From Lepidodermella squamata (Eukaryota > Gastrotricha), in assembly GCA_047495785.1 (NCBI GenBank), contig JBLDXI010000019.1:1364001-1428000 (forward strand): 64,000 nucleotides of DNA. Direction: 5' to 3'. The position numbers and the translations under genes were made by a program. The notes under the pieces are model-generated. The model was not told the origin of the DNA, ran no database searches, and saw only the letters and a list, made by a program, of their open reading frames with translations. Of the stretch, positions 24,096 to 36,270 are shown in pieces. Within the stretch, counting starts at the first letter, position 1; each line of letters begins with the position of its first letter.

Positions 24096-24897
24096 CTAAA
24101 AGTCAAGCACAAAACGCGATAAAATTAGCGCTGATAAACCTTTTTTTACTTTTCTTTCGACGTTATAGCCTTTAAACGCGTTAACATATTTTCACGATGC
24201 TGATAGTGAATTCACATCATTAACATATCAAGCAGCAATGTTTAATTACAAACCCGTCGGCATACTCAGGAGAAAGTTGCGTGGATAGATTTGGTATTAT
24301 TACAGTACGGGGAGACCATTTATCATCTCATTCACATTTTCAAGGAGAAGGCTCATTTTAATCGCGAAAACGCATATAAGTTGTAAGATAAACTCTCAAA
24401 CATGACAACACATTATTGACCGGTGAACTGATGACAAAATCCCTGAAGACAGATTATACTAGTCTTCAAAAAGCTCATACTAACGGCACCTGATTAAGCA
24501 GTGTTTTAACGAAAGAATTATCAAGACGCTGAACTAAGCATTGTCATGCATCCATTCTACGTATAGGATATATTACTTTACAAGTACATGCATTCTTCAT
24601 CGAATGGAGCTGACTTGTTTAAGAATAAATATACTTGTAACACACTTTCAGTGTACATAACTTACAATGGAATATAACGAACGTAGCTATGTTCCGATAA
24701 TTGATAATCAAGCCTAATTTTTCGTGCAATTATCTACAAGAAATGTGAATATGGCGCAATGAAGCGGTTTGAATGATTAGTCTTTTACGCACTTGTAGTG
24801 ACACTCCTTAAAATCTTTCAAGGACAATATGAGCGAATCCTATAACATGTTAACATGAAAGTATAATAATGATGTAACGAGATAAATGTTTAAATTA
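24096..24897. other. Intergenic, no gene seen
   Basis: Between the UTP15 start and the MO25 stop, both minus. AT-rich, no long ORF on either strand. Expected to hold the UTP15 promoter and MO25 3' UTR. Confidence 0.45.
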
Positions 24898-25971
24898 TTA
24901 ATAATTTTGCTCTGGATTAGAAGGCTGGCTGCCAGCACCGGCACTGGGGTTACTAGTATTCAGGTTTGCTGGAGGAGGTTGAAGATCACGGATTTGTTTG
25001 ATAAGGTAAGACTTCTCGTCTAGGAACTGTTCATCATCTGCTCTATCGGGTTGAAAGGCGGTCAAAAACTGAACAAGCTTGTCCTGATTACGATACAGAA
25101 TTTCGGCTATCGGCTGAGGTTTATTAGGGTTAGCCACGAAAATCTTGAACACGTGAAACGCTTCGAATTGAATGCTTCGACTTTTCTCGCGTAGAAGGTT
25201 CATCATTAGCTTTAGATTATCAGGCTGACCAATATATTTCGTCATTACGGAAAAGTTGTGGCGATCCAACAGCAACTCGCCTAATAGCTTGAGAGCTTGA
25301 CGCTTGGATACGTAGTTTTCTGAAGTTAACAGGCGCTGGTATTCGCCGAAAAAGCGGTCATATTCGGCCTCCAAGAAATTACGAACCAGCAATTTATGCC
25401 GTGTCAATAAATCCCGGAAAGTCGCAAACGCATCGGATGCGATGTCAAATGTTGAAACCTGTATAAGGTCGAAAAATCGATATAACTCTGGCAGAGTAAG
25501 AATGATTCTTGTCAACGACTCGTGTCGCGCACACTCGCGAAGCATTGAGCCAGCCATCAAAGCCACTTCTTGCTCATCATAGCGGGCGATCAAAGCTGTA
25601 ATAAATTCAGGATGGGCACACAAATAATCAACGGTCGGATAACGAGTCCCGATTTGCCGCCGACATACAACGCTGAAGACTTGAGCCACGTCTTTACGGC
25701 CCTCAAAATCGATGCTGGCAAGATGGCGAACAACTAGCAATAGTACGTCAGTGTTGTAAATTTCTTGACAAAGCTGAGCAATGACGTCGGTGGAAGGTTC
25801 TTGATCGGGCTGATTACCCACAAATAATGATTTCAGCTGCGACAAATAGCGGCTCACTTCTTCAACGGTTTTCTCGGTTTTCTTCTCCGGCCGTTCCATA
25901 GCTTGGAATGCCTCTTTCAGGGACTTTACAACTTCCGCAGGTTGCTTGTGTGATTTGAAGAGCCCCTTCAT
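24898..25971 (-). CDS. CAB39: MO25 / calcium-binding protein 39 (CAB39)
   Basis: Armadillo-like helical scaffold that binds STRAD and activates LKB1, and also activates several STE20 kinases. Single exon, 357 residues (human 341). It starts [20 protein letters not shown]. Typical MO25 runs are [87 protein letters not shown] and [20 protein letters not shown]. The tail after IKQIRDL is a lineage-specific Pro/Asn/Ser-rich stretch. The lack of introns contrasts with most neighbours. Confidence 0.96.
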   Translation of the reverse strand: MKGLFKSHKQPAEVVKSLKEAFQAMERPEKKTEKTVEEVSRYLSQLKSLFVGNQPDQEPSTDVIAQLCQEIYNTDVLLLVVRHLASIDFEGRKDVAQVFSVVCRRQIGTRYPTVDYLCAHPEFITALIARYDEQEVALMAGSMLRECARHESLTRIILTLPELYRFFDLIQVSTFDIASDAFATFRDLLTRHKLLVRNFLEAEYDRFFGEYQRLLTSENYVSKRQALKLLGELLLDRHNFSVMTKYIGQPDNLKLMMNLLREKSRSIQFEAFHVFKIFVANPNKPQPIAEILYRNQDKLVQFLTAFQPDRADDEQFLDEKSYLIKQIRDLQPPPANLNTSNPSAGAGSQPSNPEQNY

Positions 25972-27084
25972 TATGTCGATTGAATTGCGTCTTTGATTGC
26001 CAATAATAAAATATCATATCTAGAACAAATTTAATGGATAATAAACGCATTGCTTCCTGCTTAAGGATAGGCAATTGTCGATAAACGATAGAGCTTAGTC
26101 GGGTCAAGAGGGGAGCAAGAAGCAAAACTTAAACTATTCTCCTGTTCCCGGGTAGTAGAATTGTGAAAATCGGACATGCCCGGCAAAAACATCTTTAGAA
26201 GAAAATTCGGTGACCACCGAACAACGCGCAAAATAGTCATAGAAAACCGCCAGCTTCACAAGCACCTCAGCTCAGACTATCGACGACTCTGATTCGCCCA
26301 ACTGTTCCTCTACATACCGTACTTACAGCGGGCCGCTCCACCGCGCGGGTTTCAGTCCTCGTGAACTTCGCCAAGCGTAGAGTAAGAGGCTCCCTGTGGA
26401 TTTTCTCACAAAATCGTTGTATACCCTTATAAATAGTTTATACTGGAATTACTTTTTCAACATTAACCCGTATTAAATATGCGTGCTTGATAATTATTTA
26501 TTTTTCTCACATAAATAATGGCCTTGAGAGACCTTACGTTAAGCATCAGCGCAATTTGGCGCGCAGTCCGTGGCGGTGGATGTCCCGGGAGGGGTACGGG
26601 GGAGCGGGACGAGTAACGCTGTTTGACGAGCGGCGGTGATGAAGAATTGATCCAAATAGGTTAAATCATATAGCGGGTATCCCTATTCTGGTGAGGCATA
26701 GAGTAATTTATGTTTGATTGAAGGTTGATGTAGTGGTAAGCGTTCAACATTGAGCCATTCGTCGTGTTTCAGGTCCAAAGTAGCCTGTTTCGTTGAAGTA
26801 CTCACTTTGTGTGTGATCTGTACGGGGTGAGGTTATTGCTTTTGTCGATTTTATTATAATTTCATCTTAGGTCTTTCGTCATTCATTAGTGCTGATTTTG
26901 ATGTTCATCTATTTCCCCCTTCCCCAACATATGAAAGGAAATTTGGCCTATTTTACAGGCTTTCTTCATTTACACTTGCTTGGTTTTCTCTTGTCTTTGC
27001 CTCCTTTCGTTCACACACCTGACCATTCGTGACCCCTGATTTATTACTGTTCTTCATTCCACAGGTTAACTTTGAAAATTCGCA
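25972..27084. other. Divergent promoter region of MO25 and COMMD4
   Basis: 1.1 kb between the MO25 start (minus) and COMMD4 start (plus). A GC-rich patch sits at about 26560-26625. A pyrimidine tract ending CCACAG at 27059-27064, just before the COMMD4 ATG, looks like a splice acceptor, so COMMD4 probably has a noncoding first exon here. No separate gene seen. Confidence 0.45.
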
Positions 27085-27753
27085 ATGAGGTTCAGATTTT
27101 GTTACGGTCAAGATTGTCCCGATTGGGTCTTGGAACAGGTCACCGCCGTCTCAAAACAAAGTGCTATTAGATTGAAAACTCTCGTCGGTGAAATCAGCGA
27201 CCACCTCATAAGGAGCAAAGCTGGTTCTTTGTACTCAATTTGTGAAAATGATGCTAGCTCGACCGGTCGGGAGCGTTCTGATTCAAAAAGTGGCAGTCGC
27301 AGCGATATGGCTGCATGTATAGCTTGGATTCTCACCAGTGCGACACGTTCTCGTGTTGCCGATTCCGAACTTGCCAACGAACTTGGTCAGCTAGGTTTGC
27401 CGAAAGAGCATGCAACCGCCATCGCATCGGTTTACCGTGTCAAGTTTGCTGATATTAGCTCTATACTTACCATTTTGTGGTTGCGTCTACATCCATCGGT
27501 CGGCAATGTGACTTGGCGGTTTGAACAGCAGTTGATGTCACCCAACAATTACCATGTTTCTGACCTCACTGGTCCCGTTATCACACTAAACATCGAGTTG
27601 AAAGAAACTCGATCACCCTTTGAAGATTCACTCAACAGGGATAGTGACAAACGAATTGTTGTGTCTCTCGATCAGTTGCGGCTAGCCGTTTTGATTGAAG
27701 AGCTCAAAGTTGCTCTTGACAAGTCCAAGTCGTTGATGCAATCAAATGATTAG
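27085..27753 (+). CDS. COMMD4: COMM domain-containing protein 4
   Basis: Member of the ten-subunit COMMD ring of the Commander complex, which recycles endosomal membrane proteins with Retriever and the CCC complex. Single exon, 222 residues (human 199). The start MRFRFC..DCPDWVLE matches COMMD4 specifically. The helical N-terminal domain has AWILTSATRSRVADSELANE and LGLPKEHATAI. The C-terminal COMM domain has VTWRFEQQL, ITLNIELKE and the final SLDQLRLAVLIEELKVAL. V-ATPase subunit A begins only 169 bases downstream on the same strand. Confidence 0.93.
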   Translation: MRFRFCYGQDCPDWVLEQVTAVSKQSAIRLKTLVGEISDHLIRSKAGSLYSICENDASSTGRERSDSKSGSRSDMAACIAWILTSATRSRVADSELANELGQLGLPKEHATAIASVYRVKFADISSILTILWLRLHPSVGNVTWRFEQQLMSPNNYHVSDLTGPVITLNIELKETRSPFEDSLNRDSDKRIVVSLDQLRLAVLIEELKVALDKSKSLMQSND

Positions 27754-27922
27754 CGATATCAATTTTCAATTTAACGTATTACATGTTCATAACACGTATA
27801 TATTTGTCTTAATTTTTGACCTGATGTTGCTTGCAAACTGCTTTTATTATGGATTACGATCACAATCTATGGCTAAATTTTCATCTTTAGGTGTCCTTAA
27901 TAGTATTTAATTAATTTCAAAC

Positions 27923-30080
27923 ATGAACTTTGACAAGTTACCGAAAGTCGGCGACGTCGATAAGGAGTCGCTATACGGTTATGTATCGTCGGTGTCTGGC
28001 CCTGTCGTTGTTGCCACTCACATGGCTGGTGCAGCTATGTACGAGTTGGTGCGTGTCGGTCACGGTGAACTAGTCGGTGAAATCATTCGTCTCGAAAGCG
28101 ACACTGCTACCATTCAAGTCTACGAAGAAACCTGTTAGTAATTGTCATTTTCTCATGTACCAATTTTCATCGGTTTTAACTATTTTAGCTGGCGTCACTG
28201 TTGGAGATCCCGTTCTTCGAACTGGAAAGCCTCTCTCGGTAGAACTTGGCCCTGGTATTGTCGGCGGAATTTTCGACGGTATCCAGCGTCCGTTAACCGA
28301 AATCGGAAAGCTCACCCAGAACATCTACATCCCTCGTGGTGTCAACGTCCCAGCTCTGGATCGCAAGGCAAAGTGGGATTTTGAACCTCAACATCTTCAG
28401 GTCTAGTGACCTAATTTTCATATTTTTGTTTTATTCTCTATTGTTGTTCTAAAGGTCGGTCAACACATTACTGGCGGCGATATTTACGGTATCGTATATG
28501 AAAACACACTCGTTCGCCATAGAATCATGTTGCCACCACGCGAACATGGTACCATTACATGGCTAGCAGAGCCGGGCTCATACACTGTTGAGGTAATATT
28601 ATCAACTACTACATCTTATTAACTTTGCGTGTTCAGTTATTATACTTCGTAATCACGCTTCTTAATGCTTAAAGCGATGGCTAAAGCGTTAAATCTCGTT
28701 GAATGTGTAGTGATGAAAATGTGTTTATTCATAGGATGTTCTCCTTGAGATCGAATTCGCTGGTGAGCGCAAGCGCTTCACCATGTTGCAAGTGTGGCCT
28801 GTACGTCAGATGCGTCCAGTTGCTGAGAAATTGGCTGGAAACCACCCCCTTCTCACTGGTCAGCGTGTCTTGGATGCGTTGTTCCCCTGCGTGCAGGGTG
28901 GTACCACTGCCATTCCCGGAGCTTTCGGTTGCGGCAAAACCGTCATCTCACAGGCTTTGTCGAAGTGGTCCAACTCTGACGTCATTATCTACGTCGGTTG
29001 TGGTGAGCGTGGTAACGAGATGTCTGAGGTACTGCGTGATTTCCCTGAGCTGACAACCAACGTCGGCGGCAAGGAGGTTTCTATCATGGAGCGAACTGGC
29101 CTCGTCGCCAACACCTCGAACATGCCTGTCGCTGCGCGTGAGGCTTCCATCTACACCGGTATCACACTGGCCGAGTATTTCCGAGACATGGGCTTCAACG
29201 TGTCTATGATGGCCGACTCGACCTCGCGTTGGGCCGAGGCGTTGCGAGAAATCTCCGGTCGTCTCGCTGAGATGCCTGCCGAGTCCGGCTACCCAGCCTA
29301 TCTAGGTGCTCGTCTTGCTTCCTTCTACGAGCGCGCCGGCCGCGTGCGATGCCTCGGAAACCCCGGCCGAGAGGGATCGGTTACCATTGTCGGTGCCGTC
29401 TCGCCGCCTGGTGGTGATTTCGCCGACCCTGTCACTATGCAGACGCTCAACATCGTACAGGTGTTTTGGGGTCTCGACAAGAAACTCGCGCAACGCAAGC
29501 ACTTCCCTTCGGTCAACTGGCTGATTTCCTACTCGAAGTACTTGAACGCTCTCGATGAGTATTACGAGAAGAATTTCCCTGAATTCATCGCCCTCCGTGC
29601 GAAAGCGAAGGAAATTCTCCAGGAAGAAGAAGATTTGTCTGAAATCGTACAGCTTGTCGGTAAGGGTTCGCTGGCCGAGGGCGATAAGATCACTCTGGAA
29701 GTCGCGAAAATGATCAAGGAAGATTTCCTCCAACAGAACAGCTATTCGTCTTACGATCGGTGAGTCTTTATAATTATGAGTATGCTTTCTAAAATTGCAT
29801 TTTATTCCTCAGTTACTGCCCATTCTACAAAACCGTGAACATGCTTCGCAACATTATCGCCTTCTACGATTTGGCTAAGCACTCTGTTGAATCGACTGCC
29901 CAATCCGAGCGAAAAATCACATTCGCCAACATTCGTGACCACATGAATGATACCATCTACAAACTCACTAGCATGAAGTTCAAGGAGCCGAAGGAGGGCG
30001 AAACCAAGCTCAGGGGTGAATTTGACGAGTTGAACGAGGAGCTTCAGAACAAATTCCGCACTTTGGAAGATTTGGCGTAG
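27923..30080 (+). CDS. ATP6V1A: V-type proton ATPase catalytic subunit A
   Basis: Catalytic ATP-hydrolysing subunit of the V1 sector, which acidifies endosomes, lysosomes and secretory vesicles. Five exons, 27923-28133, 28189-28400, 28455-28592, 28735-29759 and 29813-30080, close on 617 residues, exactly the human length. The N-terminal barrel has [12 protein letters not shown] and [18 protein letters not shown]. The nucleotide domain has Walker [48 protein letters not shown] and [37 protein letters not shown] leads into the helical domain. The large exon is GC-richer than the flanks with strong codon bias, as expected for a highly expressed gene. Confidence 0.98.
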
Positions 30081-32827
30081 AAAAATATTCAAACATTGAT
30101 TTCATTCAATTATTGAAAAATATTAATAATGATAATGTTGAATGTCATTGCCACCTTTTGATTATAATTCACAGCTTCGTTTTTCCATCGTCTATTTTAT
30201 TAGCTGATTGTGCTGCATTTTCATGAGTACCTACAATAATTGTGAAATGAGAGAATAGAACAACGATTTTGCGCATGGCGGAAATTGCTGGCAAAGTATT
30301 TATTTCTACGTACATAATAAGAAAGAGAGTATTTGATTGGTATGATTCTATATTTTTCTCTGGTATCAACTTTGTGAATAGACTGTGACATGATCTAATC
30401 GTTCGATTGATTTTCTCGAGATTCACCTAACCGGCTTTAATGTTGGTAATAAAAGTGCACTCCATGTTGTGCGATGAAGCGTCTGTGGTTCGTCTTCTTG
30501 CTGGTTGTTGATTACTGTAATAAGATGAAACTCCCGTTTTCTGTTAAATAACAAATTTAGTGATTTGCGCGTATTTTTGATTTTTACATTTATGCATCTC
30601 TTCATTCAAGTGCAACCTTTTTATTTCTATTGAATTCCTTCAATCACGACCCGTGTGGCGAATATGCCATTTTCGTGCGTTTGAAACTCAGGTGCCATTC
30701 CATGATAACTGTACGAAAAAATGAATAATATTATTTATTTAACCGGAATGATGATGATGTTGACTTTTACATCGCAGTGCTTTAAAATGAAATGGGATGT
30801 GTAATGAAAACATGATTTCTATCTGGTGGAAACATGTTTTAGCATCTAGTTCAATCACAAATTCTAACTATCAAAAACGTCGAAAGACCCAAATATTATT
30901 CTATCATTATTTACGCGCACTTTTCAACTCCTAATCATCTTAGTCTTTTCGCAGCGTTTCTGTCAATCTAATTATTGTAATTTCGCCTTTCGTCTGTGTA
31001 AGTAAAAATTAGTCATGATGCATTATGATCGTTGCTATTAGTGTTGGAATAAAAAACTGCATGAAAAATCGTAGCAACTCTTGTGGTCTTGTTCACATCT
31101 GTATGTGGCAAAATATAGAACAAAAGAGCGGACCCGTGAATATCCGGTAATCGATAAACCAAGGTAGAAGCATTCCTTTTTCAATCCCAGAGAAATTCCT
31201 ATCGATATTTTCATAAAAATATCGCTAACCCGATTGCAATCGAACTATCAATTATTTTGAAGTATGTATATATTAGCAAAGAGGGCAGTGTTATAGTCAC
31301 TTCGTTAATCACCGTCGGCTAGTTGAACGGAAAAAGCGTTAATCAATCATGCTAATTGTTTTCGGATCGTACGATATCCAGCCTAAAATTTCGGTAGCAG
31401 TTTGACAGCTCGTACATCATTAGGATCACATCGAATCGGAAGCAGTGTTTCCTTGTGAGGGTGTTATCATAATAGCGTAGTGCCTCTCTGAAAGATGGAT
31501 GACGCCATTTTCCGAGGGTAGCTATAAGTATACTCAAACATAAACAGTTATACGGCCTACTTTTATTGACAGCAGTCGTTGCTCAGGCGGTGGCGAAGCA
31601 CCGAAAAAAAATCACCCGCGCGCGTCTGCCAATCAATCAAATTCATGAGGAGTCGGTAGCACACGGTATTCACAGGGAAAGCTTATTTCGATGCTCTCAA
31701 TCATTTATGATTCCTCATCGCATGAGCCTTCAGTCAAAAATATAGACGCACCAGATTTGGTATTTTTTCAAACATTCCCTGCCAGGAAGAACAACTACAT
31801 CATAACGCATTATTAGGGATGTAAAATATCTTAAACCAATTATTTTACCTTTAAATCCGTCAGCGTTCAGAGACTTTTGCAGGATTTTTCGTCGAAAGCT
31901 TGAGGTCGCTGTTGCATAATAATTTGGTTTTCAAGGCACGCGCGCGTCTTTTCTTGCTACCGCATGCAAACACGAGCGCGGTTCTCTCCTTACGTAACAG
32001 AAAGTGACGTCGTTGTTTTCACCGTTTAAAAATAATTGCTCATATATATCTTTTATAGGTGTGTACTGATCATAGCCTCCATCGCAATAATTTTGTGAGT
32101 TTCGGCTCTGAATACAGTACCTAACTTTAGACGTGCAATTGCAAATAATTCTCGACAATTTATCTCTTTTTGTGCATTTAGCTTTGATTTATGCGCCAGC
32201 TTTGAGTGATGCCCCAGCCAACGTTGACATGTATCCCTCAAGCCTGCGCGGCCATTAATCACTCACAGCCCAGCGATGTTTTTCATCTTGACACCAATTA
32301 ATAAAGCCCCAATAATATTCCCATATGTAAAGATGAGCGCGCAAACATCCCAATTTTAAAATAGCCTCAAGCGCTATGCGCGTTTTCAAATGACTATTTA
32401 AATCTCGCTGTTTAAAATTTTCGTAGCTCATGTACTCCCTACGAATTTTTAATAATATTATTTCCCGAATCTACTCTGAAATAGTTTTAATTGTCACTAA
32501 AATATTGTAATCATTTCGAATAATGTCGGCATATCTAGAAGGGTTTTCCCGCCTTTGATTGAACCGCCTTGGAAAAATATTATCTTTATACAATAGCATA
32601 TGTCCGGCCGGAGGTTTATTTAATTTACATAGGGTCTTCGAATAATAGGATGATTTTTTTAAGCGGGTCTTGGTCGCGTGCGAAACCGCCTTCCTCATTG
32701 CCGCCACAAACATTGTTTCGCAACAGCCACGTTTTAACTATGCACTCAATATTCCATTTTTTGCAGGGTTACGTAACAAGCTAATTTTCTGAATCGTTTT
32801 CCGGACTGCATTGTGTATTATCAATCG
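30081..32827. other. 2.7-kb intergenic region, nothing recognised
   Basis: Between V-ATPase A and the Teashirt-like gene, both plus. AT-rich. Short minus-strand ORFs at 31931-32158 and 32053-32262 have no recognisable domain and overlap each other, so they are not called. The length relative to the rest of the window suits the regulatory region of a developmental transcription factor, but no specific site can be shown. Confidence 0.4.
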
Positions 32828-34590
32828 ATGATAAATACAACTTCCGCTCATTCGATAGCCAATAAAAATAACCGTGCGATATCGGTTGCGAATAAAAACC
32901 CTGTGATGGCCAATACCAGTGATGAACATGCGCCGCTCGATTTGTCGATTATGGGCAGCCGAAAAAGGCCCGCTCAAATTATCAAGCCGATAAGCTCTAC
33001 CGCACCAAGTTCGTCTAGGTCTGAGCCAACAAACTTGTCCTCAAATGCATCTCAACGTCGCGCAAATTTTGAAGCGCCTACGATGCCGTTTCAGATGCCG
33101 CATAATGCGGGTGTGCAGAGCGAAGCCTACCCGTTCGGACCTACCCCTTCTGCTATGCCATCACCTTTCATGATGCAACATCCACTGCTTTATCTACCTG
33201 GCTTCACCAACCCTTCAAACTGGCCGCCTGGCTCTTCAGCAGTAGCAGCGCAGCTTCAAAACCCGCAAATTTCGGCGATGGCAAAGCAGCAACACCTGGC
33301 AGCCCTTCAACAACTGCAAGTTCCTGTTCCATTGGCTTTGCTGCAACACGCCGCTGCTCTGGGTGATATTCACGCGTTGAGCTATGCCCAAAACCTACAA
33401 CGGGCTTCAGCGCTCGCCAGCATGAACAACCAAGCCAGTGCCAAGAACTTGAATGGTGAATATTAGTAACTTTTAACATTGTCCAAGCGGTTGACTGTTG
33501 TTTGTAAAAATTATAATTTTGCGCCTAACGTTGATTGTTTTGTGAACAGGCACTTTTGGTAACGATCAAGAATTGGGTCGCCGAGCTCCATTCCAATCGC
33601 CGCTCACAACGCCACCTCCATCTAAAATCGCTCGACAACAGTTGCCAAATCAACAGCCGTTTACCAGCGTACATCAACAACAACAACGGCCAGCGATTGC
33701 TCACAGCCGATCTAGCAGTGAAATCGCGTCGATGAGGGCTCATACAAACGCCCATCCGCACCACCAAAAAATGTATGCCGATCCCCGACTAATGGCCAAT
33801 TCAAGTAACAACAATTCTTGGACTGAGGATACTGTTAAACAGGTCAATACTTGCTTGATTTGTCGGAAATCGTTCGATTCCCTGCCTGCGCTTACTCAAC
33901 ATATGGTAAATTTTGCGTTTTCTTTTCGGCTAAGTTGCTAATTTGCTTCTGTGTAGGCTGAAACGAAACATTTCAAAACGATTTGCGGCGGCGGTGGTGG
34001 GAATGGGTCTAGTATGGTTCCGCCTCCGAATGTTCGGAGGTCAACTTCTGGACTGCCTGAATCGCTTTCAGGTTCCGGTTTAAACCATGCCCCACTAGCA
34101 CTCACAATGTCAACTCTAAGCAATTCTCCAAGCGACCTTCGAAGAGATGCGAGCTGTTCGGGTTCCACCGCCGCTCTTGCGATGACACCTCCATGCACAC
34201 CGGTTGACAATAAGCGTTATTCAGCCCAGCGCCCTTCAGCACCACTTCTCCCCCGTGAGGGTAATTTTTCGAAAATAATTTCCCATATTCTTTTGGATTA
34301 AAACATGGAACCTTTTAGCTTCAACTTTTCCGACTCCCTCTAGCAATGAAGGTGGGGACGATGCGTTGGAAGTTGACAGTGAACGGTCATTTGCCGAAAA
34401 GAAAGCTGGTTCGCAAAAGCCAGCGGATGATTCGCCAGCAAATCTGAGCGCATCGTCTTTCGCGTCTGACAATGGCAACGCCCTCACTCAACTTTGCCAG
34501 TTCGTCGACTCTGCCGAACAACTGACTAAAGCGGACTCTCCGGCTTCGCTGAAAACCGCCGCTGAAAATCAAGCCGAAATTTCATCTTAA
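32828..34590 (+). CDS. Teashirt-like transcription factor with one zinc finger
   Basis: Four exons, 32828-33455, 33550-33905, 33957-34260 and 34319-34590, close in phase on 519 residues. The ATG at 32828 is the first in frame; an upstream in-frame stretch starts with GTG only. N-terminal region contains APLDLSIMG, a CtBP-type PxDLS co-repressor motif, followed by Pro/Met/Gln-rich sequence. One C2H2 finger, CLICRKSFDSLPALTQHM then AETKH (intron inside the finger), has the wide His spacing and SL.ALT.HM.ETKH pattern of Teashirt/TSHZ fingers. The rest is Ser-rich and disordered. Teashirt proteins usually have three or more fingers, so family assignment is tentative; other single-finger repressors are possible. 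Confidence 0.65.
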
Positions 34591-34929
34591 CAGGAATAAC
34601 TACTTTTAGAATCGTTTGTGTTTACGCTGTTATGGATACGTTAGAGTGATACTGATTGCGGTCAATCAATTCTATGCTAAGTTGATAATAAAATTCACGA
34701 ATGCTGCTAATCGTTTTAAAGTTTTCGTTATTGAATATGATAAACAGCTTAATTATACAGGCTTATTCGGCGCCCTTTTGTCTCGACTTAGCGCCCTCTG
34801 ATTCAGCGCTCTTGAAAACATTATTTGACCAGGTAGAATCATTCTAAATTTACCGATTTTAAAATGATAATACACGTGCAAGCTTGAGCGTTTGGCCATA
34901 TCCATCTCACTGCCTGTTATTCACTTACT

Positions 34930-35690
34930 TGTTATCGTTTAACCGGTGCTCCTCCAACCAACCTGAATGAAAAATGAGGTTCCCGGTAGCGTAATATCAA
35001 CCGTAAAACAGATAAGCAGGGAGAACAAATCAAGTTTTCGGTGGGAACCGAGTGGAACCGGGTATGCCAGAAGGTCACCATAAAGAAATCTCGACATAGC
35101 AGAGCCAACCGAGTGGGCACAGCCACACCGTGTTTCGTTGGACCTAAAAAAGCGCATAGACATTAGGTTCTCAAACCCGCGCTTTAAGTGTGGCCCAAGG
35201 GCCAGATGGCTGAGGATCCAAAGCCTCCTGATTCCTGATCACGCCGGACAAGAAACGACGACCATTCTCGGCCTCGAATAGTGTCATGGGTCCCGGTTGC
35301 GTGGCCGACGAAGGCTATTGCAGAGGAGGCCGATCAAAGTAGCTGTTGCCACGTCGAGAGTTGACGTATGGACCCCAACGGGGAGGTCCGAACTGGTTGC
35401 TGTTGTGTTCGCCATGGTGATTACAGTCGTCTTCGAAGTAGATTTCGTCGTCGTAGTCGTGTGGAGCAGCCATTGTGAGGTGGTGGCAAGCGGCCGGGTG
35501 GGACTTTTCCATAGCCGCCCGATCCTTTTTGGTAGGAATTTTGTCTCGGGAATCGTTCCGGGCCCCTCTGGCCCCCTTGGCCGCTGGGTCCAGCCGGAGG
35601 CTTTTCAGCTCCGATCCTCCTCCAGGCGAGTTATCCGGGTTTCCTGATCCTCCGGTTGTTGGTCGCTAGCATCCGCCATCATAGGGATTA
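34930..35690 (-). pseudogene. GC-rich frameshifted coding-like island, probable pseudogene
   Basis: Minus strand, higher GC than the AT-rich sequence around it. From an ATG near 35681 it reads MADASDQQPEDQETRITRL, then meets a stop. Shifting frame gives a Gly/Pro/Arg/Gln-rich segment (PPAGPSGQGG, SYQKGSGGYGK), and another shift gives DYDDEIYFEDD and FGPPRWGPYVNSRRG, ending in a stop near 35315. Coding-like text hopping between three frames without splice borders suggests a decayed, perhaps retro-copied, gene for a Gly/Arg-rich protein. Parent not identified. Confidence 0.3.
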
Positions 35691-35861
35691 TTCGACGTAA
35701 AATTAATAGTATAAAGCACGTGCTTAAAATCGCAAAAAAGCAACTTGCTTTTAGAACCTAAAAGTGGAATTTAACAAATATAATTAAACTCAGAAAATTT
35801 AATATTCAATCGCAGATATAAGATACAATTAAAATTAAAATTAAAAATCCGAGCTTTAAAA

Positions 35862-35952
35862 ATGTGGGGGCCTCATAGAATCGAACCCGTGGCGCCCGCA
35901 AAACTGGATTTTGGTATAAAAGCCAATATGTCCATTATGCTATGCTATAGTG
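35862..35952 (-). repeat. tRNA-like element (pseudogene or SINE head)
   Basis: Read on the minus strand, a TAGCATAATGG A-box-like motif is followed about 50 bases later by a good B box, GGGTTCGATTC, and a short 3' arm. The anticodon arm region TTGGC....ACCAA pairs weakly, but the T and acceptor stems do not close well. Best explained as a decayed tRNA or the head of a tRNA-derived SINE. Confidence 0.4.
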
Positions 35953-36270
35953 CAAAAAGTATGAGCCCAATGCTAAAACGGATTTCGCCATTCGAAAGAG
36001 CAGGGTCGATTACCCCTGCCCAATAGGCTGGGTGACATTTAGTTCTGAAAAATTTGATCTTGAGAGAATTGCAAAGATTTAAAATTACCTACGTTTTTCC
36101 GATTTATCTCATTTCTTTTGTGTAGATATGAAAAATGTTTGCCAGGCATGCTTACTTGTTGCCGCACTACTTCAGCGATAAGACAAGGGTTACTTTTTCA
36201 GGGTTTAAACCGGTTTATACCGGTTTACACTAGTGTGAGTGTGACACATAGATAACTTTGTTATTTATCT

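Noticed and set aside
31931-32262. Two overlapping minus-strand ORFs in the spacer before the Teashirt-like gene
   Set aside because: They overlap in different frames, have no domain and no splice partners.
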